Positions 7,898 to 16,828 of a DNA stretch of 64,000 bases are shown piece by piece. A program made the position numbers and the translations under genes. This stretch comes from Kluyvera intermedia (GTDB taxonomy: Bacteria > Pseudomonadota > Gammaproteobacteria > Enterobacterales > Enterobacteriaceae), in the NCBI RefSeq assembly GCF_034424175.1, contig NZ_CP139986.1, positions 2,604,001 through 2,668,000 on the forward strand, given 5' to 3'. Position 1 is the stretch's first letter. The number at the start of each line of letters is the position of its first letter. Below the pieces are notes generated by a model, which saw only the letters and a list, made by a program, of their open reading frames with translations, was not told the origin of the DNA and searched no databases.

Positions 7898-8011
7898 TTC
7901 GCTCTCCTCATAGACTCGGTCATTTTAGCTAGCCTGATGATTTTCAGAACAAAATGCAACCGGATAATCATGCGGATGATGAATGATTCTTTTGATGGGC
8001 GAAAACCACAT

Positions 8012-8911
8012 TCAGCCTTTTCTACCGCCCGATTTACCAATGGCTTTGTGCAGATCGTTCACGCGTTTCATCGACCGAAGGGTGCGCTGAGAGGTCGTTG
8101 AAGCGACTGACAGCACGAGCATTTCCAGGCACACCATCACCGTTCCGTGGAGCGGCACCCGGCCATTTTCACCCCGAGGAACATGAACCACCACCTGCGA
8201 CATTTCGCTAAATCGTGAGTCGGTCGCCTGAGTGAGTAAAATTGTTGGGATGCCCAATCTTGCCGCTTCGCGCAGCGTGGTCAACCCTTCCCTATGCGGC
8301 GATTTCTGCGCCATCATAATCAACACGTCGCCACGTTGCAGACAGACAAGCTGCTCCGCCAGACTAAACCCCGTGCGGTTTAAAACGTACGAGGGTAAAC
8401 CGATACGGCTAAACAGCCGCGCGGTATATTCGCTTAAGATGCCCGATGCGCCGATACCAAACAGCGCCACCTGTCGGGCATCAGTGAGCAAGGCCACCGC
8501 TTGTGCAATTGCCGCCCGGTTCTCGGTACTTGCCAGCATTTCACAGGCACGGAGATGCCCTTCAAGGACAAAATCGATGCTGGCGTTCACATCGCTGGTC
8601 AATGCCCCCACCGTGGAGGCCATTTTTTCAGATGAGGTAATGGTCGGGCCAAACCAGTGCTGAAGAGTATGTTTAAGATCGCGTAGCCCGGCAAATCCCA
8701 GCGCCTGTATTGCCCGCACCACCGTGGCATCAGAGGTTTGCGTCGCATGGGCAATTTCCAATGCCGTGTGGTCGAGCACCGCTTCACGATTATTATCAAT
8801 CCAGTTCACCACCCTCAGCAGACGCGGTGACAACTGTGCGCTGCGGCTCTTTAAACGTTCGCCTAGCAAATCGACCCGTCGTTTTTCTTTTCGTGCCGCC
8901 ACCGGGTTCAT
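8012..8911 (-). CDS. RpiR/MurR-family transcriptional regulator (HTH + SIS)
   Basis: This 299-residue protein has an N-terminal HTH_6 domain (residues about 15-95, with TSDATVVRAIQALGFAGLRD) and a C-terminal SIS domain (residues about 130-275, with LFGIGASGILSEYTARLFSRIG). SIS domains usually bind phosphosugars and control sugar catabolism. Its ATG overlaps the stop of the siderophore-binding-protein gene (ATGA), so it is translationally coupled to an iron-uptake operon, an unusual place for this family. It probably regulates this operon, the downstream dehydrogenase, or both. Confidence 0.9.
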   Translation of the reverse strand: MNPVAARKEKRRVDLLGERLKSRSAQLSPRLLRVVNWIDNNREAVLDHTALEIAHATQTSDATVVRAIQALGFAGLRDLKHTLQHWFGPTITSSEKMASTVGALTSDVNASIDFVLEGHLRACEMLASTENRAAIAQAVALLTDARQVALFGIGASGILSEYTARLFSRIGLPSYVLNRTGFSLAEQLVCLQRGDVLIMMAQKSPHREGLTTLREAARLGIPTILLTQATDSRFSEMSQVVVHVPRGENGRVPLHGTVMVCLEMLVLSVASTTSQRTLRSMKRVNDLHKAIGKSGGRKG

Positions 8912-9858
8912 TTAGCCTCCTGCGGAATCGGGCGTCCGGCAATGTGTGACTGCACTTGCGCCACCAGTAAACTCAATGCTGCATAGGAGTTAGAAATCAC
9001 CTCCTCACGCGGCAACAAGATGTAGTGGCCGGTTCGGCAGGCACGCATAAAATCACACCAACCCGGCATGACTTTTTCCATATCGTTGAGTTCATCCTGA
9101 GGTTTTCCGCCGGTATCCGAGCGCCAGGTGGCGAACAGGAAGTCGGCATCGAGGTCGGGCAATTGCTCGGCGCTGACATCAATACGTTCGCCATCAGGAA
9201 TACTCTCAATCAACGGCGGGAAACGAAAGCCCGCATCACGTAGTACGCGTCCCAGCGAGTGATACGAGTGATGGACGGTCACCTTGCCGTTGTTAGCCTG
9301 AATCACTGAAACGCTGATCTTGTTCGTTTGGATGGTACGTTTAAGCTGCTGAATTTGCGCCTGATAGCGGTGATCGAGCACCGCCAACCGTACCTGGGTG
9401 CCGGTTAATTGCGCCAGTTTGCCGTAAATACGCGGCGCGCTGCCCAACAGGTGATCAATACTGACCGTCGGGGCAATTTTCGCCAGTTGCTCAATAGGCA
9501 CATTTCGATTGGGTTCGGTAATGATAAGGTCTGGTTTCACCGCCGCAACCGCTTCCAGGTCGATATCGGCGGTGCCGATAAACTGGATATCACTGTTATC
9601 AAAATCAACGCCGGTCAACTCGGCGCTGGAGCGTAGATAGTGACTGCCGTCAGAACGCGTGCGTCCATGGCTGGCTACAGGCGGCACGCCGAGTTCAATC
9701 AGCGGAATGGTAATATCGAGATCGTGCATCGATACAATGCGCTGCGGATGCAGCGGAACCTGCACCACGCGCCCGAGATCGTCGGTAAAAGCCTGCGTTT
9801 GCGCAAACGTCGAGGCGCTAAACAGACAGAAAAAAGATAACAGTCCACGTACAGTCAT
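8908..9858 (-). CDS. Periplasmic ferric-siderophore-binding protein (FecB/FhuD-like)
   Basis: This protein of about 316 residues has a signal peptide (GLLSFFCLFSASTFA) and a class III binding-protein fold: FTDDLGRVVQVPLHPQRIV at the start, then LEAVAAVKPDLIITEP, and a second lobe from about residue 180. It captures ferric siderophore in the periplasm for the ABC permease encoded just upstream. I place the start at ATG 9858 after AGGATATCG; an alternative ATG at 9870 overlaps the permease stop as ATGA. It belongs to the operon ATPase-permease-permease-binding protein-RpiR. Confidence 0.88.
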   Translation of the reverse strand: MTVRGLLSFFCLFSASTFAQTQAFTDDLGRVVQVPLHPQRIVSMHDLDITIPLIELGVPPVASHGRTRSDGSHYLRSSAELTGVDFDNSDIQFIGTADIDLEAVAAVKPDLIITEPNRNVPIEQLAKIAPTVSIDHLLGSAPRIYGKLAQLTGTQVRLAVLDHRYQAQIQQLKRTIQTNKISVSVIQANNGKVTVHHSYHSLGRVLRDAGFRFPPLIESIPDGERIDVSAEQLPDLDADFLFATWRSDTGGKPQDELNDMEKVMPGWCDFMRACRTGHYILLPREEVISNSYAALSLLVAQVQSHIAGRPIPQEAK

Positions 9859-9866
9859 CGATATCC

Positions 9867-10919
9867 TCATAAAGCGTCGCGGCGACGCCACAGCAGTAAA
9901 ATAAAGAACGGACAGCCAATCAGCGAAATAATGATCCCGGCCGGAATTTGCAGCGGCGCAAAGGCCAACCGTCCGATGGTATCAGTGAGTAACACCAGCA
10001 GTGCCCCGATAAGCGCACTGCCGCTGAGCAGCGCGACCTGACCACCTCGCAGTAAAAAGCGGGCCATATGCGGGGCCATCAGGCCGACAAAGCCCAGACT
10101 ACCGACACACGACACGCTGGCCGCCGTGAGCAGAACCGGGGCGAAAAAGCGCAACAGTGTCAGACGTGATAACCGCACGCCCAGCCCGCTCGCCATTTGA
10201 TTGCCCAGCAGCGCCACATCGGCCGCGCGGGCTGTGAGATAAAGGATAAGCACGGCCGGAAGTGCCCACACAACGGCGACCGCCAGCAGTGGCCAGGTAG
10301 CAGCGTGCAAACTCCCCGCAAGCCAGGTCATCGCCGTTTGCACATCGCGAATATCCGCGGTAGTGACAAACAACCCCATGGCCGCCGAGAGTGTCCAGGA
10401 GACGCCGATGCCAATTAAAATAAAGCGCGGGCGAGAGAGATCGCGCGCCAGTACTATTACCAACAGCGCCACCAACATGCCACCAAGCATCCCGGCCACC
10501 GGTCGCCAGACCAGACTTAACGACGGAAAGACAAGGATCAGCGTCAGCACCACCATGCTGGTACCCTCCTTCACCCCGATAAGCCCGGGATCGGCCAGGC
10601 CGTTACGGGTTATCGACTGCATCGCAGCGCCAGCCAACCCCAACATTCCGCCGCAGAAGATAGCCATCAGTAGCCGAGGCAGGCGAATATCGCGCACGAT
10701 ATAGATCTGCTGGGCGCTTAACGCTTCCGGGTAAAACAGCGCCCGACCAATCACACTCGTCGGGATGGGCAGCGTACCGCGTGTCACACTGAAAACCAGC
10801 AACACGATGATCAACGCTGCCAGAACAGCGGCAATCTTCACCATTCGTGGATTCAGCAGCACGCGCAACGGCCCAAGCGCTACCGGGCGGAATCCAGCTT
10901 TTCGCACCGCGCGCATCAT
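9867..10919 (-). CDS. FecCD-type iron-siderophore ABC permease (second subunit)
   Basis: This 350-residue polytopic protein of the BtuC/FecCD family has hallmark segments GLADPGLIGVKEGTSM, RPRFILIGIGVSW and SLGFVGLMAPHMARFLLRG near the ATPase-coupling helix. It forms the inner-membrane channel together with the paralogue encoded just upstream. Its ATG overlaps the previous stop (ATGA). Confidence 0.92.
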   Translation of the reverse strand: MMRAVRKAGFRPVALGPLRVLLNPRMVKIAAVLAALIIVLLVFSVTRGTLPIPTSVIGRALFYPEALSAQQIYIVRDIRLPRLLMAIFCGGMLGLAGAAMQSITRNGLADPGLIGVKEGTSMVVLTLILVFPSLSLVWRPVAGMLGGMLVALLVIVLARDLSRPRFILIGIGVSWTLSAAMGLFVTTADIRDVQTAMTWLAGSLHAATWPLLAVAVVWALPAVLILYLTARAADVALLGNQMASGLGVRLSRLTLLRFFAPVLLTAASVSCVGSLGFVGLMAPHMARFLLRGGQVALLSGSALIGALLVLLTDTIGRLAFAPLQIPAGIIISLIGCPFFILLLWRRRDAL

Positions 10920-11938
10920 TTAAAATACCTCACTGCAATGGCGATAAAGAGCGGTGCACCCACCAGCGCAGTCATCACTCCGGTCGCCAGTTCCTGAGGG
11001 GCCAGCAGCCAACGGGCAAGAATATCCGCCAATAACAACAGCAGCGCCCCGGTCGGGAGCGCCAGTAATAATCCTGTACGGACATCCTGCCCGGCCCAGC
11101 GACGTATCGCGTGCGGAACCACCAGACCAATAAAACCCACCGGGCCGGCTATCGATACCGCCGCACCGCACAACAGCGCAATGGCGATAACACCCAGCAC
11201 GCGGGTACGGGCGACCGCCACGCCCAGACCGCTTGCAACACGGTCGCCAAGCGCAAGAATCGTCAATCGGGGAGCGAGATAAACCGCCAGTAGCACGCCG
11301 AGCAGTGCCGGAATACTGGCGATTTGCAACGTCATAAGGGAGATGCCCGCCAGATCGCCGGCAAGCCAGGTGCGCATCGCCTGAAGCGTCTGTTCATCAA
11401 GAATAAGGATGGAGGCAGTGATTGCCGAGGCAAACGCGGAAAGCGCTACGCCGCACAAGGTGATTTTCATCGCCGTCGCTCCGGCACGTCCGGCGCTCGC
11501 CAGTAGCATCACCAGGCCAAAGAGCAGTGCCGCACCAAAAGCGGCCGTTAGCGGGCGATTAATCCCCCACTCACCAAACGACACGCCAGCCGCCGAACAG
11601 GCTACCACCGCCAGCGTAGCCCCAGCGTTCAGCCCCAAAATGTGCGGCTCACCCAACGGATTGCGCACCACATTTTGTAACAGCAGGCCTGCCGCCCCGA
11701 GCGCCGCTCCTGTTAGCAGCGCGGCCAGTAAACGGGTCAGACGCAGACTGACGATAATACGATGCTCAAAATTACGCGGGTCATAATGCACTAACGCCTC
11801 GATCACCACGCGAGGCGCAATGGCGCGGGCGCCCAGTCCGAGATGGATAATCGCCCCGCAGCACAGCAACATGCTTATCAGCAGTAATGCCAGAGTGGGC
11901 CGCGCATTGTGACGGCGCTGTAGAGTTTGTGTCACCAT
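10916..11938 (-). CDS. FecCD-type iron-siderophore ABC permease (first subunit)
   Basis: This 340-residue FecCD-family membrane subunit shows RLTRLLAALLTGAALGAAG, VRNPLGEPHILGLNAGA and GPVGFIGLVVPHAIRRWAG, the last being the cytoplasmic coupling loop that contacts the ATPase. It should pair with the second permease as a heterodimer. Its start ATG at 11938 shares a base with the ATPase stop (TGATG), indicating tight translational coupling. Confidence 0.92.
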   Translation of the reverse strand: MVTQTLQRRHNARPTLALLLISMLLCCGAIIHLGLGARAIAPRVVIEALVHYDPRNFEHRIIVSLRLTRLLAALLTGAALGAAGLLLQNVVRNPLGEPHILGLNAGATLAVVACSAAGVSFGEWGINRPLTAAFGAALLFGLVMLLASAGRAGATAMKITLCGVALSAFASAITASILILDEQTLQAMRTWLAGDLAGISLMTLQIASIPALLGVLLAVYLAPRLTILALGDRVASGLGVAVARTRVLGVIAIALLCGAAVSIAGPVGFIGLVVPHAIRRWAGQDVRTGLLLALPTGALLLLLADILARWLLAPQELATGVMTALVGAPLFIAIAVRYFK

Positions 11939-12744
11939 CAGTCAGGTTCCACGCGGGTGCTAGAGGGCATAAACAGCGGCTTACCGGTTTGCGGGTTTTG
12001 CAGCATCTGCACCTCAACATCGAAGACGTGCTTGATGATTTCTGGCGTACATGGCTGGCTGCCGTCAACAATATGCGCAATACGTCCCTGTTTCATAAAG
12101 ACCAGCGTATCGGCGTAGTTTACGGCGAAATTGAGGTCGTGAAGCACGGTGACAACCGTGCGTCCATGCTCACGGGTAAGAAATTGCAGCAGCTCGAGGA
12201 TCTCCACCTGATAGCGCAAATCAAGCCAGGTGGTCGGTTCATCCAGCAAAATAGTGCCGGTTTGCTGTGCCAGAGCCATCGCTATCCAGCAACGCTGACG
12301 CTGACCACCGGACAGGCTGTCTACCGGCAGATGCGCGTATTCGAGCGTACCGGTCAGGCGTAATGCTTCCTCTACCGCGAGTTCATCCTCCGCTGACCAC
12401 TGGCGAATCAATCCCTGCCACGGATAACGTCCGCGTGATACCAGTTCAAATACCGTGAGTCCTTCCGGGGTGAGCGGCGATTGCGGCAACAGACCAAGCT
12501 GGCGCGCGACCTGTTTAGTCGGTAGCGAGTGGATATCGCGGCCTTCTAAACGCACGCAGCCCGCGAGCGGTTTGAGCATCCGCGCCATGGTATTCAGTAA
12601 GGTCGATTTTCCCGAACCGTTCGCCCCTGCCAGCACCGTCATTTTGCCAACGGGTATTGTCAGGCTGATATTTTCAACGATGCGCTGGCTGCCGTATCCG
12701 GCGCACAGGGACTCCAGCACAATCCCACGTTCCTGCTGTGGCAT
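11938..12744 (-). CDS. Iron-siderophore ABC transporter ATPase (FepC/FhuC-like)
   Basis: This ATPase of about 268 residues has the Walker A GANGSGKSTLL, the Q-loop LPQSPLTPEG, the ABC signature LSGGQRQRCWIAMALAQ, Walker B TILLDEPTTWLD and the H-loop VLHDLNFA. It powers the FecCD permeases. I prefer ATG 12744, since family members start just before the strand VLESLCAGYG, although the ribosome site (AAAGAGAGAG) is only fair. It is the first gene of the operon and diverges from the receptor gene. Confidence 0.92.
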   Translation of the reverse strand: MPQQERGIVLESLCAGYGSQRIVENISLTIPVGKMTVLAGANGSGKSTLLNTMARMLKPLAGCVRLEGRDIHSLPTKQVARQLGLLPQSPLTPEGLTVFELVSRGRYPWQGLIRQWSAEDELAVEEALRLTGTLEYAHLPVDSLSGGQRQRCWIAMALAQQTGTILLDEPTTWLDLRYQVEILELLQFLTREHGRTVVTVLHDLNFAVNYADTLVFMKQGRIAHIVDGSQPCTPEIIKHVFDVEVQMLQNPQTGKPLFMPSSTRVEPD

Positions 12745-12787
12745 GTTTCTCTCTCTTTGGGGCAACGACGTGGTATCGTGCTGCACT

Positions 12788-12806
12788 ATAAATAAATCTC
12801 ATTCTC
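12788..12806 (-). promoter_or_regulatory. Possible Fur box upstream of the siderophore ABC operon
   Basis: On the minus strand GAGAATGAGATTTATTTAT matches 12 of 19 positions of the Fur consensus. It lies about 45-60 bp upstream of the ATPase start, a typical place for Fur repression of an iron-uptake operon. Assignment is by eye. Confidence 0.5.
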
Positions 12807-12824
12807 TTTTGATCATGCAATGCC

Positions 12825-12854
12825 GTAATGTAGTAGTCAAGCGCACTACATTAC
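12825..12854. repeat. Perfect inverted repeat GTAATGTAGT-N10-ACTACATTAC
   Basis: Two 10-bp arms at 12825-12834 and 12845-12854 are exact inverse complements with a centre-to-centre spacing of two helical turns. This looks like a protein-binding operator rather than a terminator, as no T-run follows. The nearby RpiR protein is one candidate ligand. Confidence 0.6.
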
Positions 12855-13151
12855 CGTTTCATTTCACAGGGTCTTTGCCTTTCCTTGCACATCCCCCCTC
12901 TTCAGAGATGGCAATAAAAATAATAAAAATCAATAAGAAATCAATATCACCCTGATCAAAAACCGTCATCTAAAACTGGCCCCGATACGTTTTACAAATT
13001 TATTGTCGACTGCATTTACTACTACATCCTGTCATGTTTGAATGATTCTCAATTAGATATCCAGAGCATCACCGTGTGATGTGCATGGAAACATATCATC
13101 AATCAGGGCAATGATTTTTATCACTTTTTACCGCCGAAACTCGGTGGTTTT

Positions 13152-15335
13152 ATGGGAAACAGACAGATGACACAGCACTCCCCGACGTTCACGGGAAAAA
13201 CCGGGCGCGCCCTCTTTTCGCTACTTTTTGTGGGGGCGGCGGTTAGCTCCCCGTCGCTGATGGCGGCAGAAACTAAAAACCGTGGTGATAGCGCGCAAAA
13301 AGAGGAAGCGATGACGGTGGTTGGCACCTCGCAGGCCGACCAGACGGTCACCGACGGCTACCAGCCGCTAAGCAGTTCGACGGCTACACTCACCTCAATG
13401 CCACTGCTGGATATTCCGCAGGTGGTGAATACCGTCAGCGATAAAGTCCTCGCCGACCAGCATGTCACCACGCTTGATGAAGCGTTGTATAACGTGGCAA
13501 ACGTCGTGCAAACCAATACGCTGGGCGGCACCCAGGATGCCTTTACACGCCGTGGTTTCGGCGCAAACCGCGATGGTTCCATCATGACCAACGGGCTGCG
13601 TACCGTACTGCCACGCAGTTTTAACGCCGCGACATCGCGGGTGGAAGTGCTGAAAGGACCAGCGTCAACGTTGTACGGCATTCTCGACCCCGGCGGGCTG
13701 ATTAACGTCGTCACTAAACGCCCGGAGCGCACGTTTTCCGGCGACATCTCCGCCACCTCCAGCAGTTTTGGCGGCGGTACTGGACAGGTTGATGTCACCG
13801 GCCCAATAGAAGGTACCCAACTAGCATACCGGCTGGTCGGTGAGTATCAGAATGAAGATTACTGGCGTAACTTTGGTAAAGAGCGCAGTAGCTTTATCGC
13901 GCCTTCCCTGACCTGGTTTGGCGATGACGCCACGGTGAATGTGTCGTGGTCTCACCGCAGCTACCACACGCCGTTCGACAGGGGCACCATATTTGATTTA
14001 AACACCGGACGTGCGGTCGACGTTCCCCGCGACGAGCGATTTGATGAACCATTCAACGTCACCAATGGTGATTCCGATTTGGCGCAGGTGAACGCCGAGT
14101 ATCGCCTTAACAGCCAGTGGACCGCCCGCTTTGATTATGGATTCAGTCAGGATAAATACAGCGATAATCAGGCGCGAGTGATGGCCTATGACGCGAAAAC
14201 GGGCAATCTAACGCGCCGCGTTGACGCAACACAAGGTTCCACCCAGCGGATGCATTCAACCCGCGCAGATTTACAGGGTAATGTGGTAATCGGTGGCTTT
14301 TATAACGAAATTCTCGGCGGTATTGCCTATGAGAATTACGATCTGCTGCGTACTGATATGATCCGCTGTAAGAACGTCAAAGGCTTTAATATCTACAACC
14401 CGGTGTACGGTACGCTGGATAAATGTACCAGCGTGTCTGCCGCCGACAGCGACCAGCGTATTCAGCAGGAAACCTATGCCACCTATTTGCAGGATGCGCT
14501 GTATCTGACTGATAAATGGATCGCCGTTGCGGGCGTGCGCTACCAGTATTACACCCAGTACGCCGGTAAAGGCCGTCCTTTCAACGTTAATACCGACAGC
14601 CAGGATGAGAAGTTAACGCCTAAGTTCGGCATGGTCTACAAGCTCACGCCAAGCGTATCGCTGTTCGGTAACGTCGCGCAGTCGTTTATGCCGCAGTCAT
14701 CCATTGCGAGCTATATTGGCGACCTGCCGCCGGAAGAGTCCACGGCTTACGAAGTAGGTGCAAAATTCGACTTGTTTGAGGGGGTTACGTCCAATATCAC
14801 CTTCTTTGATATTCATAAACGCAACGTGATGTATACCGAAACTATCGGTGATGAAACCTACGCTAAAACGGCGGGTAAAGTCCGCTCGCAAGGGATTGAA
14901 GTCGACGTTGCCGGTGCGCTAACCGACAACCTGAACGTGATTGCCAGCTACGGTTATACCGATGCGAAGGTCATTGACGACCCTGATTATGCTGGGAAAC
15001 CGCTACCAAATGTGCCGCGCCACACCGGTTCTTTGTTCCTGACTTACGACATCCATAACGTCTATGACGACAATACCCTGACCATCGGCGGTGGCGGGCA
15101 CGCGCTGAGCCGCCGTTCCGGTACCAACGGCGCAGATTATTATCTGCCAGGTTATGCGGTTGCCGATGTCTTTGCCGCTTATAAAATGAAGTTGCAGTAT
15201 CCGGTCACGCTACAGCTCAACGTCAAAAACCTGTTTGATAAGACTTACTACACCTCGTCCATCGCCAGCAACAATTTGGGCAACCAGATTGGCGATCCAC
15301 GTGAAGTGCAAATGACGGTCAAAATGTCCTTCTAA
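13152..15335 (+). CDS. TonB-dependent ferric-siderophore receptor, FcuA-like
   Basis: This 727-residue outer-membrane receptor has a signal peptide (to about residue 38, ending SLMAA), a TonB-box-like EEAMTVVG near residue 52, a plug domain with MPLLDIPQVVNTVSD, RRGFGANRD and VEVLKGPASTLYGILDPGG, and a 22-strand barrel ending in phenylalanine (VKMSF). From memory it resembles the Yersinia enterocolitica ferrichrome receptor FcuA; the ligand is therefore likely a hydroxamate but is unproven. Two ATGs (13152 and 13167) could start the gene; neither has a clearly better ribosome site. It diverges from its presumed ABC importer. Confidence 0.93.
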   Translation: MGNRQMTQHSPTFTGKTGRALFSLLFVGAAVSSPSLMAAETKNRGDSAQKEEAMTVVGTSQADQTVTDGYQPLSSSTATLTSMPLLDIPQVVNTVSDKVLADQHVTTLDEALYNVANVVQTNTLGGTQDAFTRRGFGANRDGSIMTNGLRTVLPRSFNAATSRVEVLKGPASTLYGILDPGGLINVVTKRPERTFSGDISATSSSFGGGTGQVDVTGPIEGTQLAYRLVGEYQNEDYWRNFGKERSSFIAPSLTWFGDDATVNVSWSHRSYHTPFDRGTIFDLNTGRAVDVPRDERFDEPFNVTNGDSDLAQVNAEYRLNSQWTARFDYGFSQDKYSDNQARVMAYDAKTGNLTRRVDATQGSTQRMHSTRADLQGNVVIGGFYNEILGGIAYENYDLLRTDMIRCKNVKGFNIYNPVYGTLDKCTSVSAADSDQRIQQETYATYLQDALYLTDKWIAVAGVRYQYYTQYAGKGRPFNVNTDSQDEKLTPKFGMVYKLTPSVSLFGNVAQSFMPQSSIASYIGDLPPEESTAYEVGAKFDLFEGVTSNITFFDIHKRNVMYTETIGDETYAKTAGKVRSQGIEVDVAGALTDNLNVIASYGYTDAKVIDDPDYAGKPLPNVPRHTGSLFLTYDIHNVYDDNTLTIGGGGHALSRRSGTNGADYYLPGYAVADVFAAYKMKLQYPVTLQLNVKNLFDKTYYTSSIASNNLGNQIGDPREVQMTVKMSF

Positions 15336-15338
15336 ACC

Positions 15339-15366
15339 ACCAGCGGCCCCACATCGGGGCCGCATT
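15339..15366 (+). terminator. Hairpin downstream of the siderophore receptor gene
   Basis: GCGGCCCC and GGGGCCGC form an 8-bp GC stem right after the stop codon, followed by a short ATTTA. It is likely a weak terminator. Confidence 0.55.
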
Positions 15367-15467
15367 TACGTAATCTTTCAATCCTGTGTCCCTTCCCTAC
15401 AGTTTATTTCCGCATAATAGTCGCTTTAACTTTTAAGTAACATTTTGCAACTTTGGGGATTAGCGTG

Positions 15468-16427
15468 ATGCATCAAACTCTGCGACTTACACGCTGGCTG
15501 CTGGGATTCGCTCTCGCCGCTAGTATTGTGTTACCGGTCAGCGCCAACACCTGGCCCTTACCGCCACCGGGCAGCCGCCTGGTGGGTGAGAACCGTTTCC
15601 ATGTGGTGGAAAATAACGGCGGCTCGCTGGAAGCCATCGCCAAGAAATATAACGTCGGCTTTCTGGCACTGTTACAGGCCAATCCCGGCGTCGATCCTTA
15701 CGTTCCTCGCGCTGGCAGCGTGTTGACCATCCCACTGCAAACCCTGCTGCCAGACGTGCCGCGTGAAGGGATTGTGCTCAATCTGGCGGAGCTGCGTCTT
15801 TACTATTATCCGCCGGGCAGCAATAAGGTGACGGTCTACCCTATCGGTATCGGCCAACTGGGCGGCGATACAATAACCCCGACGATGGTCACCACCGTGT
15901 CCGATAAGCGGGCAAACCCAACCTGGACGCCGACCGCTAATATTCGCGCACGCTATAAAGCACAAGGCGTTGATCTCCCGGCAGTGATGCCAGCCGGCCC
16001 GGATAACCCAATGGGCCACCATGCCATTCGCCTCGCGGCCTACGGTGGCGTCTATCTATTACACGGAACCAACGCCGATTTTGGTATCGGGATGCGCGTC
16101 AGCTCAGGCTGTATTCGTCTGCGTGACGGTGATATTAAAGCGCTGTTTGATGAAGTGAAGCCGGGCACCAAAGTGAATATCATCAACACACCGATTAAAG
16201 CGTCAATTGAGCCCAATGGCGTGCATTGGGTGGAAGTCCATCAGCCGCTGTCAGAGCATATTGATGACGATCCGCAAACGCTACCAATCGTCCTCAACGC
16301 CGGTATGAAAGCGTTCAGTCAAAATGCCAATACCGACGGTGAAGTGATGAATAAAGCAATGGATGTGCGTTCAGGCATGCCGGTTGATGTCAGCCGCCAT
16401 GACGCGGTTTCCCAGCAGAATATGTAG
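15468..16427 (+). CDS. ldtC: L,D-transpeptidase LdtC (YcfS)
   Basis: This 319-residue periplasmic enzyme attaches Braun lipoprotein to meso-diaminopimelate of peptidoglycan. It has a signal peptide ending near VSAN, a LysM-like segment (SLEAIAKKYNVGFLALLQAN), and the YkuD catalytic domain with HGTNADFGIGMRVSSGCIRLRD, holding the active cysteine. Near-identity to E. coli YcfS, rather than ErfK, YbiS or YnhG, is clear from WPLPPPGSRLVGENRFHVVE. The start is ATG 15468 after GGGGATTAGC. In E. coli ldtC is followed by mfd; here mfd is absent and the siderophore receptor precedes it. Confidence 0.95.
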   Translation: MHQTLRLTRWLLGFALAASIVLPVSANTWPLPPPGSRLVGENRFHVVENNGGSLEAIAKKYNVGFLALLQANPGVDPYVPRAGSVLTIPLQTLLPDVPREGIVLNLAELRLYYYPPGSNKVTVYPIGIGQLGGDTITPTMVTTVSDKRANPTWTPTANIRARYKAQGVDLPAVMPAGPDNPMGHHAIRLAAYGGVYLLHGTNADFGIGMRVSSGCIRLRDGDIKALFDEVKPGTKVNIINTPIKASIEPNGVHWVEVHQPLSEHIDDDPQTLPIVLNAGMKAFSQNANTDGEVMNKAMDVRSGMPVDVSRHDAVSQQNM

Positions 16428-16446
16428 TAAATAGCCTATAAAAGAA

Positions 16447-16481
16447 AAGGCCCTGAGCGGGTTACGCTCAGGGCCTTTTTT
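16447..16481 (+). terminator. Intrinsic terminator of ldtC
   Basis: AAGGCCCTGAGC pairs with GCTCAGGGCCTT (12 bp) around a 7-nt loop, with a T-run downstream on the plus strand and an A-run upstream. It also fits termination of the opposing bhsA transcript. Confidence 0.9.
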
Positions 16482-16521
16482 ATCGCAGTGGTATATTAAA
16501 GCATTATGAGGGTTTTAATGC

Positions 16522-16779
16522 TTATTTATAGATAACCGCGGTACCGTGGAGGGTATTCGGACCGCTTACTGAAGTGATACGGAATGATTTCGCACCCATC
16601 GCATCAGCTTTCTGTGACAATTCTTGTTCCAGCGACGCCAGGTTTGGACCCGCAGTTGCAGCGATGCTGCCGACTTTTTGCTGATCTGCTGGAGTGGACT
16701 GCACTTCAACAGCGGCGAAACTTGCAAATGACAGTGAACTTAGAACGGCTGCGATGGCCAGAGTTTTTACGTTTTTCAT
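16522..16779 (-). CDS. bhsA: Outer-membrane/periplasmic stress protein BhsA (YcfR, DUF1471)
   Basis: This 85-residue protein has a signal peptide ending FASFA and a DUF1471 (YhcN/BhsA/McbA) domain with KADAMGAKSFRITSVSGPN and LHGTAVIYK. It is close to E. coli BhsA, which affects copper permeability, biofilm and stress resistance. The start ATG at 16779 follows AAAGGTAATAATT. It is divergent from its repressor gene comR, as in E. coli. Confidence 0.94.
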   Translation of the reverse strand: MKNVKTLAIAAVLSSLSFASFAAVEVQSTPADQQKVGSIAATAGPNLASLEQELSQKADAMGAKSFRITSVSGPNTLHGTAVIYK

Positions 16780-16828
16780 AATTATTACCTTTGCAGATGA
16801 TTTTTGTAGGTCAGACGTCATTAACTTA

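Larger units (their letters stand above)
12745..13151. promoter_or_regulatory. Divergent control region of the siderophore locus
   Basis: These 407 bp separate the importer operon from the receptor gene and must carry both promoters. A Fur-like sequence (12 of 19 matches to GATAATGATAATCATTATC on the minus strand) lies at 12788-12806, and a weaker one (about 10 of 19) around 13038-13056 (TTGAATGATTCTCAATTAG). A perfect 10-bp inverted repeat is at 12825-12854. The AT-rich stretch at 12900-12950 has no ORF with a ribosome site. Confidence 0.5.

Noticed and set aside
8232..8663. Plus-strand 143-codon open frame
   Set aside because: It is fully antisense to the RpiR gene, whose domains and coupling to the operon are clear; no separate support.
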